Source: CAMTWZ01 sp041749075 (GTDB taxonomy: Bacteria > Bacteroidota > Rhodothermia > Balneolales > HLUCCA01). From it: a stretch of DNA of 64,000 nucleotides. Numbering within the stretch: the first letter of the stretch is position 1; each line of letters starts with the position of its first letter. Positions 35,434 through 42,718 of this stretch are shown here, piece by piece. The position numbers were made by a program, and so were the translations under genes. Under the pieces are notes generated by a model. That model was not told the DNA's origin. It did no database searches and was given only the letters and a program-made list of their open reading frames with translations. The stretch is from contig JBGTBY010000030.1 in the NCBI GenBank assembly GCA_041749075.1, forward strand, positions 62,001-126,000, in the 5' to 3' direction.

Positions 35434-36554
35434 GCTTCGATAAACGCAGGTTCTGTCACTTTCCGTATCCATCCACCTGCAACAACATCATCCCCTTCAT
35501 AACAGACCAATGCTTGACCCGGAGTGATGGCGCTTCGGCCTTCCGGAAAGCGGATGACAAGCTCATCATCAGCGGTCTGGGTCAGAAATCCATCCGCGCC
35601 GTCATCATTGTAACGAATGGCGCCGATCACCGGCATATCCGCCTCGGGAATCTTCGCGTACTTGCCGAAATTGATGCTCGCGGCATACGCGGTGGTGTTA
35701 ATCAAATCTTCCTCACCGCCAATCACGATGGTATTTGTGATGGGATCGATGTCGACCACATACACCGGTTTGCCCATCGGAAGATGGAGTCCGCGACGCT
35801 GACCGATGGTATAAAATGGATATCCATGATGCTTGCCGACCACCTTCCCCGTTTTGTCGACGAAGTTTCCACCATCGACTTTGGATTCGAGTCCGGGAAC
35901 GCGGTCTTTCAAGAAGCGGCGATAGTTGTTATCCGGCACGAAACAGATTTCATAACTGTCTTTCTTGTTCGCCACATTTAATAGTCCGTGATCGGCGGCG
36001 AATTGACGGATTTCCGTCTTATGGAAGGATCCTAGTGGGAAGCGTGTCCGCGCCAAATGATGTTGAGCCACGCCCCAAAGCGCATAGGATTGATCTTTGT
36101 TGTAATCCTTCCCGCGGGAAATCACAAAACGGTCGTTTTCGGGGCGGATGTTGGCATAATGTCCGGTCGCGATGAATTCGCAGCCCAGGCTGTCGGCGCG
36201 TTTCAGAAGAGCGGCCCATTTGATGTGGGTATTGCACAGCACGCATGGATTGGGCGTGCGACCTGCCATGTATTCATCCACAAACCGGTCGATCACCCAA
36301 TCGCCGAATTCTTCGCGGATGTCGACAATGAAATGATTGAAGCCATGTTTGAGCGCGATCTGACGGGCATCGTTCATCGATTCGAGCGTGCAGCATCCGG
36401 TTTCCTTATGCGATTTTCCGCCGGAGGAGCTGTAATCCCACGTTTTCATCGTGATTCCGATCACCTCGTACCCTTCCTCGGCCAGCATCACCGCCGCCAC
36501 AGACGAATCGACACCGCCACTCATCGCCACCAACACACGTCCTTTTTTGCTCAT
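35430..36554 (-). CDS. mnmA: tRNA-specific 2-thiouridylase MnmA
   Basis: A 374-residue cytosolic enzyme that adds the 2-thio group to U34 of tRNA for Lys, Glu and Gln, using ATP and a persulfide donor. The PP-loop is AMSGGVDSSVAAVML. The catalytic Cys lies in TPNPCVLCN and the second in SYEICFVPDNNY. The C-terminal beta-barrel has RYNDDGADGFL and SAITPGQALVCYEGD. The extra CXXC in the first Cys region and the SYEICFVPDN form are Bacteroidota-like. A TATCTTCC lies just before the start, so the transcript may be nearly leaderless. Confidence 0.98.
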   Translation of the reverse strand: MSKKGRVLVAMSGGVDSSVAAVMLAEEGYEVIGITMKTWDYSSSGGKSHKETGCCTLESMNDARQIALKHGFNHFIVDIREEFGDWVIDRFVDEYMAGRTPNPCVLCNTHIKWAALLKRADSLGCEFIATGHYANIRPENDRFVISRGKDYNKDQSYALWGVAQHHLARTRFPLGSFHKTEIRQFAADHGLLNVANKKDSYEICFVPDNNYRRFLKDRVPGLESKVDGGNFVDKTGKVVGKHHGYPFYTIGQRRGLHLPMGKPVYVVDIDPITNTIVIGGEEDLINTTAYAASINFGKYAKIPEADMPVIGAIRYNDDGADGFLTQTADDELVIRFPEGRSAITPGQALVCYEGDDVVAGGWIRKVTEPAFIEA

Positions 36555-36585
36555 GGGGGAAGATACGGAGAACGGGGAAATGATG

Positions 36586-36630
36586 GAATCAAGTACTCAA
36601 GGACTCAAGTACTCAGGGACTCAAGGAAGA
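36586..36630. repeat. word island (ACTCAAGT type) upstream of mnmA
   Basis: The divergent region between mnmA and the next plus gene carries AAGTACTCAAGGACTCAAGT followed by two more ACTCAGG/ACTCAAGG words. Unlike the islands between convergent genes, this one shows only one orientation. Confidence 0.55.
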
Positions 36631-36740
36631 GGGGTCACTCCTCCCGAGCCCATATTTAATTGGGTTCCACCTAAATATTTGGCATTGGTCGTTACATAGT
36701 TTAGATTCGTGAGTAGTCCTACACCATTTCCCTTCTTGCC

Positions 36741-38012
36741 ATGACCCCCATGTTCAGAATCTTCACATTAATAACGGGATTTCTCTTTCTGAGCAATGCC
36801 GCAACTGCACAGCCCCGGTATACTGGCCAAACCATTCAGGATATTCTAAACCAACCAGAAGACGAGATTGACTTAGGACTAGCAGTACTGGTTTTGGCGA
36901 AAGAAGCGTATCCGAGTTTAAATGTGAACCGCTTCTTGGATATTCTCGACTACCAAGCCCGTCAAGTTGACTATCTATTGCAGGGAGTTGAAGATCCTGA
37001 AGCCCGCATAGGTATGATGAACACTTACTTATATAAGCCGGGTTGGTGGAATGACTCCTTGACGTTCACTTACGACATCAATGATTTGGAAGCCAGAGCC
37101 AAAGAAAATCAGTTTTTGAATGGCCTGATTTCTACACGCCGTGGATCCTGCGTCACGATGCCGATGTTGTGGATGGTGTTAGCCGACCGCTTGGGCTGGC
37201 CCGTTCACGCTGTGCTAAGTACCAAGCATTATTTTCTCCGATACGAAGACGACCGACTTGATCAGAAAAACATTGACGCCACGATTTGGGGAAGTTATGC
37301 CTCAGATGAGCAATATCGGATGGATGGCCGCATTCCGGATCGTGCAATTGAGAATGGAGTCTTTTTGCGGTCTCTTACCCGAAAAGAATACCTGGCTGCC
37401 CTTCTGGTGAATCAAATGAGGCATTATCATGAACGGGAGCAGGATCTTGTGAAAGCCATCGAGTATTTAGAACTCGCCATTTCCATCAACGAAACGCATT
37501 CTCCGGCATGGTGGAATGCGGGAGTGCTGTATTTGGAACAAGCTCGGAACCTTCAAAAAGAATGGGAAAATGAGATGCAGAAGGCCAACGATTCTGTTAT
37601 GGCCGAGCTTGTAACAGCCTCAACCAGAAGTGATCAGGCCAAAACCTTACCACGACCTGAACACCGTTCGACACAATCTGACTCATTTTTTCAGGTACCA
37701 GAGTTGGAATTCACGTTACCAACTACGTCTGGAAACCTATCCTTCGACATTCGACCCGTGACACACCATCGTGTTGGGATGGTCATCGACAATGAACTTG
37801 CCGCAGAGCTCAATGAGCAAATTGAAGCGATAGCGCAACAGCTTGAACAAAAGTATGCTCCCATCATCATGGAAAACCTCTCTAAATCAAGACAATACCG
37901 GCAAAGGGCCACTGAATTGGGGATATCATTCGGATTCACAGATGAGTTCCTACTGAAACAGCAGCGAAGCGTTGAATTGCAGTCCATTAATGAAAACCAG
38001 AAACGACCATGA
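36741..38012 (+). CDS. exported SirB1-type transglutaminase-like/TPR protein
   Basis: A 423-residue protein with a signal peptide ending AATAQ. Residues 25-240 resemble the SirB1/transglutaminase-like 2 family: NTYLYKPGWWNDS, QFLNGLISTRRGSCVTMPML (Cys near 137) and VHAVLSTKHYFLRYED (His near 161). A TPR-like segment follows (AIEYLELAISINETHSPAWW), then charged helices to the end. The Cys and His suggest a cysteine-hydrolase fold outside the cytoplasm. The stop overlaps the first mini-RHS toxin start by ATGA, so the two are probably co-translated. Whether it serves the toxins (processing, release) or is merely adjacent is unknown. Confidence 0.8.
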   Translation: MTPMFRIFTLITGFLFLSNAATAQPRYTGQTIQDILNQPEDEIDLGLAVLVLAKEAYPSLNVNRFLDILDYQARQVDYLLQGVEDPEARIGMMNTYLYKPGWWNDSLTFTYDINDLEARAKENQFLNGLISTRRGSCVTMPMLWMVLADRLGWPVHAVLSTKHYFLRYEDDRLDQKNIDATIWGSYASDEQYRMDGRIPDRAIENGVFLRSLTRKEYLAALLVNQMRHYHEREQDLVKAIEYLELAISINETHSPAWWNAGVLYLEQARNLQKEWENEMQKANDSVMAELVTASTRSDQAKTLPRPEHRSTQSDSFFQVPELEFTLPTTSGNLSFDIRPVTHHRVGMVIDNELAAELNEQIEAIAQQLEQKYAPIIMENLSKSRQYRQRATELGISFGFTDEFLLKQQRSVELQSINENQKRP

Positions 38013-38671
38013 AAAAAAACCTCCTTCTTTTCATCCTCCTCTTTGCCAGCATTGGCTCCATCGCTGAAGCTGGGCGCATGTACGATCCGGAGATTGCCCG
38101 TTTTTCGACTCCCGATCCCGCGCTAAGGGAACATACACCTAACGAACAGTTGGGGTTAATAAACGGAGGATTGCTTTCAAACAATCCATACAACTACGCC
38201 TTAAACAATCCAGTCAAATATGTTGATCCTGATGGAAAATTACCGGTTTTAGCACCCGCTATACCTTTTATTGCCAAAGGTTTAGCAGTGGCTTACACTG
38301 CGTTAAAGGCGACTCTTATTACAGCTACTACTAGTGCAGTGGTATATACAGGTTATTTAGCATACGAAGAATTATCTGATAATCGTCTTACAACAGCTAA
38401 TCCTTACACTGATCAAACAATTGATCAACTTGGAAAATCATTAAAAAGCTATGAAGATCTTTTAAATGAGCATACGCAAAAACTTGAAGATTATGTCCAT
38501 AATCCAGATGCTCAAGATAATAGAGGTAGTTTAAAAAACGCAAAAAATGAACAAGAGAGAGAAAGTATAATTCGTGGCAGAGTTAGAGTACTTGAAACGC
38601 AAATTGAAAAACACAAGGTTGAGATTGAAAAAATTAAAAACGAAATAGAAAAAAGATCTACCAAAGAGTAA
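38009..38671 (+). CDS. miniature secreted RHS-core toxin, array copy 1
   Basis: A 220-residue protein. A Sec signal peptide (MKKNLLLFILLFASIGSIAEA) runs directly into the last part of an RHS core, GRMYDPEIARFSTPDPAL, then NNPYNYALNNPVKYVDPDGK, without any YD repeats. Residues 80-220 are the variable part: a hydrophobic stretch (about 88-118) and a helical, charged domain with YEDLLNEHTQKLEDYV, DNRGSLKNAKNEQERESII and RGRVRVLETQIEKHKVEIEK. In RHS proteins the segment after DPDG is the toxin. The activity of this domain is unknown to me. The C-terminal part is much more AT-rich than the leader. Two candidate immunity genes follow. Confidence 0.82.
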   Translation: MKKNLLLFILLFASIGSIAEAGRMYDPEIARFSTPDPALREHTPNEQLGLINGGLLSNNPYNYALNNPVKYVDPDGKLPVLAPAIPFIAKGLAVAYTALKATLITATTSAVVYTGYLAYEELSDNRLTTANPYTDQTIDQLGKSLKSYEDLLNEHTQKLEDYVHNPDAQDNRGSLKNAKNEQERESIIRGRVRVLETQIEKHKVEIEKIKNEIEKRSTKE

Positions 38672-38677
38672 AATTGT

Positions 38678-38968
38678 ATGCTTATTAATTGTAACGAGCT
38701 GGAGATAGTAATTCGACGTATTTCGACTTACATAAGTCATTATAATGAATTTAATATTAATGAAGACTACTACTGGGACGTTTCCGAAGATTTAAAATAT
38801 GTACTTGAAAAGCGTCCCGTAGACTTACAGGTTGGTTCGCTACATGACGATTTAGTCGAAATTATGAAACTATTAAATAGCGACAGAATAGTAACACCAG
38901 TTGACTTGAATAGACTATCGGCTATTCTGAGCAAGATATCTCAACTAATAACAAAAGATAAGCTATGA
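38678..38968 (+). CDS. candidate immunity protein for mini-RHS copy 1
   Basis: A 96-residue acidic, helical, soluble protein with no signal peptide, 6 nt after the toxin gene. It contains NEFNINEDYYWDVSEDLKYV and LHDDLVEIMKLLNSDRIV. I do not recognise a family. Position, size and low GC match an immunity gene for the toxin just upstream; this is inference. If the toxin is exported but acts in the cytoplasm of kin, a cytosolic immunity protein makes sense. Confidence 0.7.
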   Translation: MLINCNELEIVIRRISTYISHYNEFNINEDYYWDVSEDLKYVLEKRPVDLQVGSLHDDLVEIMKLLNSDRIVTPVDLNRLSAILSKISQLITKDKL

Positions 38969-39015
38969 ATCAATCCAAGGTTATTGGCGGCTTCTCATCA
39001 TGGTAATACTGGTTC

Positions 39016-39492
39016 ATGGCAACTTTTAGCGACTCAAAAAAAGCTATTAGCTTACAAGACATAGAAGCTATGGAGGCATACTCTGAACTGACATTTCCTA
39101 AGGTTTACAAGGATTTTTTACTGAAGCAAAATGGGGGGAGATGCTACCCAAGTATTTTCCGATTCATTCAAAGAGGACAACTTTCTGATTCAAGTGTGGA
39201 TTGGTTCTTTTCCATACATGACGGCGAGTACAACAACCTAAAGAGGGAGATTAGAATGATGAAATTTGACGAAAAACGAATGCCAAATCATATTCTCCCC
39301 ATTGCTTGTGACGCATTAGGTAATTTGATTTGCATTTCTTGCAGTGGCAAGGATCTCGGTGCTATTTACTTCTGGGATCATGAGAATGAAGTCGATTACA
39401 GCGTCTCCGATGATAGTGATTATTCCAATCTGTTTCATATCGCAGACAATCTTGAATCATTCTTGAACAGTCTGACCGAAACACTTGATTAG
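39016..39492 (+). CDS. SMI1/KNR4-family immunity protein, intact copy
   Basis: A 158-residue protein of the SMI1/KNR4 (SUKH) superfamily, the most common immunity fold in polymorphic toxin systems. Key segments are LTFPKVYKDFLLKQNGG near residues 30-45, FFSIHDGEYN, HILPIACDALGNLICISCSG and AIYFWDHENEVDY. A nearly identical copy lies at 40607-41084. The cognate toxin gene seems to be missing: the 45 nt before the ATG match the second copy and, in another frame, encode a shared toxin-like tail. It may now be an orphan immunity gene. Confidence 0.88.
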   Translation: MATFSDSKKAISLQDIEAMEAYSELTFPKVYKDFLLKQNGGRCYPSIFRFIQRGQLSDSSVDWFFSIHDGEYNNLKREIRMMKFDEKRMPNHILPIACDALGNLICISCSGKDLGAIYFWDHENEVDYSVSDDSDYSNLFHIADNLESFLNSLTETLD

Positions 39493-39498
39493 ATTAAA

Positions 39499-40242
39499 TT
39501 GAAAAAAAACCTCCTTCTTTTCATCATCCTCTTTGCCAGTTTCGGCTCCATCGCTGAAGCTGGGCGCATGTACGATCCGGAGATCGCTCGTTTCTCGACT
39601 CCCGATCCAGCGCTAAATGAGAAATCCCCTGCGGAACTGCTTGAATTACAGGATGGTAAACTGTACTCCCAATCACCATACAGCTACAGCTACAACAATC
39701 CAGTGCGATATGTGGATCCGGATGGCAAAACCCCTTGGGATGTACTAGACATTGGATTTGCACTTTGGAGTGTTAAAGATTTTGTCAAAAACCCATCATG
39801 GAGCAATCTCGGTTGGGCAACAGTGGATGTGGTAGGAGCAGCACTTCCTCTTGTTCCTACATCAGGATATTTTCGAAGAGGAGCGCAAGTGGCCGAAGCA
39901 GGAATGGATGTAGCTCGAGGGGCGGATAATGTCGCGGATGCGGCTAAAGTGGGAACTGAAATTTTTGGGGGTTTAACGGATGGGCAGAAGCTAAGTACTA
40001 GTGATGCATTAAATAAAGCAGAGGGATTTTTAGGGGCAGATTATAAGGAAACATCTAAAGGTATTTTTGTTTCAAACGATGGAACTAGACGAGTCAGAAT
40101 GACAGATTCGGATCTAAGTGGGCATAGTTCCGGTGTTGGGAAAAATCCTCACATAAATTTTGAAACCGGTCAAACCATAGTTGATTCTAAGGGAAGAGAA
40201 ATATTTCGGGTTATAGAGAACAAGCATATTCTTTATGACTAA
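39499..40242 (+). CDS. miniature secreted RHS-core toxin, array copy 2
   Basis: A 247-residue protein that repeats the copy 1 layout: signal peptide (KKNLLLFIILFASFGSIAEA), GRMYDPEIARFSTPDPAL, YSYNNPVRYVDPDGK, then a different C-terminal domain. The start codon is TTG where copy 1 has ATG. After a helical linker the last 75 residues contain LNKAEGFLGADYKETSKGIF, RRVRMTDSDLSGHSSG, NPHINFETGQTI and IENKHILYD. This end is a C-terminal domain I recall from other bacterial polymorphic toxins, possibly a nuclease, though the activity is not certain. The 3' end overlaps the next gene by 8 nt, as expected for a toxin-immunity pair. Confidence 0.85.
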   Translation: MKKNLLLFIILFASFGSIAEAGRMYDPEIARFSTPDPALNEKSPAELLELQDGKLYSQSPYSYSYNNPVRYVDPDGKTPWDVLDIGFALWSVKDFVKNPSWSNLGWATVDVVGAALPLVPTSGYFRRGAQVAEAGMDVARGADNVADAAKVGTEIFGGLTDGQKLSTSDALNKAEGFLGADYKETSKGIFVSNDGTRRVRMTDSDLSGHSSGVGKNPHINFETGQTIVDSKGREIFRVIENKHILYD

Positions 40243-40546
40243 AGACCCGTTGACACCAGAAACTCTGAAAAACAGAATCTTATCTGAGTTATATCATTCG
40301 GATGAAGATGTCTTGTTTTTTACTTCTAGGATTAATCCGCAGATTGAAGAGTTTAATATTTCAATTGATTCTGAACTAACGATCCATTTATGGAATGTGT
40401 ATGTAGATCCTGAGGATTCAAGTTTTCACTATGCCATTGTTTTTGAAGAAGAAGAAAATATATTTGGGTTAGCTCACTGCACTGAGAATGGCAACTATTT
40501 TATTGGGTATTATGGGAGTTTTTTAGACGCACTGCATTCTATGTGA
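40235..40546 (+). CDS. candidate immunity protein for mini-RHS copy 2
   Basis: A 103-residue acidic soluble protein beginning inside the last codons of the toxin gene. It has LYHSDEDVLFFTSRINPQIE, IHLWNVYVDPEDSSFHYAIV and GNYFIGYYGSFLDALHS. The family is not recognised. The 8-nt overlap and the small acidic product strongly suggest immunity function. It differs completely from the copy 1 candidate, in line with the different toxin domain. Confidence 0.75.
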   Translation: MTKDPLTPETLKNRILSELYHSDEDVLFFTSRINPQIEEFNISIDSELTIHLWNVYVDPEDSSFHYAIVFEEEENIFGLAHCTENGNYFIGYYGSFLDALHSM

Positions 40547-40606
40547 ATTTTTTAGAACCTGTACATCTATAACGCTAGTGGCTTCTCATTATGGAAATAA
40601 CAATCA

Positions 40607-41084
40607 ATGGCAACATTTAGCGACTCAAAAAAAGCTATTAGCATACAAGACATAGAAGCTATGGAGGCATACTCTGACCTAACATTTCCTCAGGTTTACA
40701 AGGATTTTTTTACTGAAGCAAAATGGGGGGAGATGCTACCCAAGTATTTTCCGATTCATTCAAAGAGGACAACTTTCTGATTCAAGTGTGGATTGGTTCT
40801 TTTCCATACATGACGGCGAGTACAACAACCTAAAGAGGGAGATTCGAATGATGAAATTTGACGAAAAACGAATGGCAAATCATATTCTCCCCATTGCTTG
40901 TGACGCACTAGGTAATTTGATTTGCATTTCTTGCAGTGGCAAGGATCTCGGTGCTATTTACTTCTGGGATCATGAGAATGAAGTCGATTACAGCGTCTCC
41001 GATGACAGTGATTATTCCAATTTGTTTCATATCGCAGACAATCTTGAATCATTCTTGAACAGTCTGACCGAAACACTTGATTAG
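40607..41084 (+). pseudogene. SMI1/KNR4 immunity gene, second copy with frameshift
   Basis: Nearly identical to 39016-39492 but one base longer (478 against 477). The T run in GGATTTTTT...ACTGAAG has seven T here and six in the intact copy, near 40705-40711. The frame breaks after about 35 codons. A fragment starting at 40788 (MDWFFSIHDGEYN) to the normal stop remains open but lacks the N-terminal core of the fold. Phase variation by the T run or plain decay are both possible. Confidence 0.85.
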
Positions 41085-41090
41085 AATAAC

Positions 41091-41246
41091 TTGATTAAAA
41101 CCCTCCTTCTTTTCATCCTCCTCTTTGCCAGCATCGGCTCCATCACTGAAGCCGGACGCATGTACGATCCGGAGATCGCCCGTTTTTCGACGCCCGATCC
41201 GGCGCTGAATGAGAAATCTATCACTCGATTAGTTGTAATAATATGA
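41091..41246 (+). pseudogene. mini-RHS leader remnant, array copy 3
   Basis: A TTG-started frame of 51 codons encodes the same signal peptide (LLLFILLFASIGSITEAG) and GRMYDPEIARFSTPDPALNE, then ends in unrelated ITRLVVII. The rest of the RHS core and any toxin domain are missing. The stop overlaps the next gene's ATG by 4 nt. It is either a decayed cassette or an empty acceptor leader. Confidence 0.8.
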
Positions 41247-41731
41247 CAAACTACAGCACAGAAAAATTTGTAGTGATTTTAGAGGATTACTTAAGTGGGA
41301 AAATCACAGAACAAGATTTGTATACATGGAATTGCGGCTTTTTGAAACGCTCTGAACAGCACAAACTACGGTCAGCGACATGGGCAGTTATTCATCAACT
41401 CAATGAAGTTGATCCGGACATAAAGACCACTACTGAGGAGTTGACATACATGCTTCAATGTTTAAAGGGACTTAAGAGATTTCATGATAGTGATCTTCAA
41501 TTGGCAAGAGATGAAGGATTGAAAAAACGATTTGAACGTTCGCCCCTCGACGTCCCTGCCGTCCACACTACCATCACCAAAGACGAAATCATCTCTACTA
41601 TTCGAGAAATCCGGGAGCGGGGATGGGAGAAGGAATTTCGTGACATGGCCCAGAATCAAGACGATTCATTGATGGATGTCAACTCCCCGAAGATTCAGAA
41701 TCAATGGGATAAAGACAAGTGGACATGGTAA
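41243..41731 (+). CDS. putative immunity/antitoxin protein, possibly chimeric
   Basis: A 162-residue soluble protein after the third leader. Residues 1-92 are AT-rich in coding and helical (FVVILEDYLSGKITEQDLY, WAVIHQLNEVDPDIKTTTEE), in the style of an immunity protein. From about residue 100 the DNA becomes more GC-rich and the protein changes to VPAVHTTITKDEIISTIREI, then EFRDMAQNQDDSLMDV and a final QWDKDKWTW. The D-x-D-x-W-T-W type ending recalls the toxin-binding tails of AbrB/MazE-like antitoxins; this is a recollection. The two halves may come from different genes. Function unknown. Confidence 0.7.
   Translation: MTNYSTEKFVVILEDYLSGKITEQDLYTWNCGFLKRSEQHKLRSATWAVIHQLNEVDPDIKTTTEELTYMLQCLKGLKRFHDSDLQLARDEGLKKRFERSPLDVPAVHTTITKDEIISTIREIRERGWEKEFRDMAQNQDDSLMDVNSPKIQNQWDKDKWTW
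41600..41624. repeat. imperfect 25-nt direct repeat, left copy
   Basis: Matches 42301-42325 at 22 of 25 positions and in the same reading frame (I-x-E-I-R-E-R-G). It ends the common part within the putative immunity gene. Confidence 0.6.
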
Positions 41732-41758
41732 TCGGACCTGATTTGACTAAATTGGAAC

Positions 41759-41980
41759 ATGAGAACCTCCAAACCAAATAGAATCATTACTCGGAATAAA
41801 GAGATTATGGGCGGCACGCCCGTGTTCGCCAATACCCGCGTTCCAATTCAAACACTTTGGGATTATCTATTGGGTGGGGATTCTGTTGACGAGTTTCTAG
41901 AAGATTTTCCAAGTGTTAGTCGGCAGCAGGCATTGGCTCTGATGAAGCGGGCCCAAAATAAAGTTAGTCCAATTCAATGA
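41759..41980 (+). CDS. DUF433 antitoxin
   Basis: A 73-residue protein of the DUF433 family, small winged-helix-like proteins that neutralise PIN-like toxins. Typical elements are RIITRNKEIMGGTPVFANTR, VPIQTLWDYLLGGDSVDEFL and FPSVSRQQALALMKRA. Its stop overlaps the toxin gene start by ATGA. As in other type II systems, it probably binds its own promoter together with the toxin. Confidence 0.9.
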   Translation: MRTSKPNRIITRNKEIMGGTPVFANTRVPIQTLWDYLLGGDSVDEFLEDFPSVSRQQALALMKRAQNKVSPIQ

Positions 41981-42327
41981 TTCGGATTCTGTTGGACGAA
42001 TGTTTGCCCGTAAAGCTGAAACACCGATTCAGAGAAGCTGACCCACTATTTGACGCATCAACTGTCAATGATTTGGGGTGGAACGGCATACAAAACGGAA
42101 AACTACTGGAATTGGCCCAACAGGAGTTTGACATACTGGTTACCACTGATCAGAACATCCCCCATCAACAACGGATAGCGAATTTTTCAATCAGTATCAT
42201 TGCATTTCGAACCAAGTCTAATCGGTATAAAGATTTATTGCCTCATTTATCCGAAGCATGTGATCTTATCAGAAATTGCAAATCCGGCATGTTCTATGCA
42301 ATTCCTGAAATCCGGGAGCGAGGATAA
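41977..42327 (+). CDS. PIN-like toxin (DUF5615 family)
   Basis: A 116-residue toxin partner of the DUF433 protein. Acidic residues of the PIN-like active site are in IRILLDECLPVKLKHRF (residues 7-8) and FDILVTTDQNIPHQQ, with the family signature VNDLGWNGIQNGKLLELA between them. PIN toxins are RNases that cut tRNA or rRNA. The last residues (AIPEIRERG) are encoded by a sequence that matches part of the gene 700 nt upstream. The pair stabilises or defends the island by inference. Confidence 0.9.
   Translation: MIRILLDECLPVKLKHRFREADPLFDASTVNDLGWNGIQNGKLLELAQQEFDILVTTDQNIPHQQRIANFSISIIAFRTKSNRYKDLLPHLSEACDLIRNCKSGMFYAIPEIRERG
42301..42325. repeat. imperfect 25-nt direct repeat, right copy
   Basis: Partner of 41600-41624. 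It provides the final codons of the PIN-like toxin. The two copies bracket the DUF433/PIN module. Confidence 0.6.
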
Positions 42328-42377
42328 ACTCACTCATGCAACGCCTTCTCTCGATGCTATCCATATTCTGTCATCTT

Positions 42378-42403
42378 TGAGATGGTCCTGAAAAAGCGGA
42401 CAG
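42378..42403. repeat. IS3 left terminal inverted repeat
   Basis: The 26-nt end begins TGAGATGGTCC and ends GCGGACAG. Compared with the complement of 43580-43605, the outer 11 positions match except two transitions, and CGGACAG is conserved with a one-base offset. Confidence 0.8.
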
Positions 42404-42430
42404 TAAATCCTGAATCCCTAATTTACTGTC

Positions 42431-42718
42431 ATGAACAGAAGAAAACGACGCAATTTCACACCTGGCTTCAAGACCATGGTAGTTCTCGAAGCGCTCAAGG
42501 AACGCCAAACAATGGCTGAGCTGGCCGAAAGGTTTGAGCTCCACCCCAACCAGATATCGACCTGGAAGACGCAGTTCCTGGCCAATGCCGGATTGATCTT
42601 CGAGTCGGAAGACTCCAACGAGGAGCTCGACAAGGCCAAGGCGCAGCTCGACGAGCTCTACAATCAGGTCGGGCGCATGAAGATGGAGAATGACTGGCTA
42701 AAAAAAAAGTTGCTGTGA
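42431..42718 (+). CDS. IS3-family transposase OrfA
   Basis: A 95-residue DNA-binding subunit. A helix-turn-helix covers FTPGFKTMVVLEALKERQ and LAERFELHPNQISTWK, then a leucine-zipper-like helix NEELDKAKAQLDELYNQVG. OrfA binds the terminal repeats. Its end contains an A9 run that allows -1 slippage into OrfB, so both OrfA and an OrfAB fusion are expected. Confidence 0.95.
   Translation: MNRRKRRNFTPGFKTMVVLEALKERQTMAELAERFELHPNQISTWKTQFLANAGLIFESEDSNEELDKAKAQLDELYNQVGRMKMENDWLKKKLL
42700..42709 (+). promoter_or_regulatory. programmed -1 frameshift site A9G
   Basis: Nine A residues followed by G lie ten bases before the OrfA stop. OrfB is in the -1 frame relative to OrfA and has no strong start of its own (GTG at 42715). 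This is the usual arrangement for making OrfAB transposase in IS3 elements. Confidence 0.65.

Noticed and set aside
42336..42380. A short frame MQRLLSMLSIFCHL directly left of the IS, considered as the lost 5' end of the sorting-domain gene on the right.
   Set aside because: It stops at the IS border, lacks a convincing signal-peptide cleavage site, and nothing links its frame to the right-hand gene.
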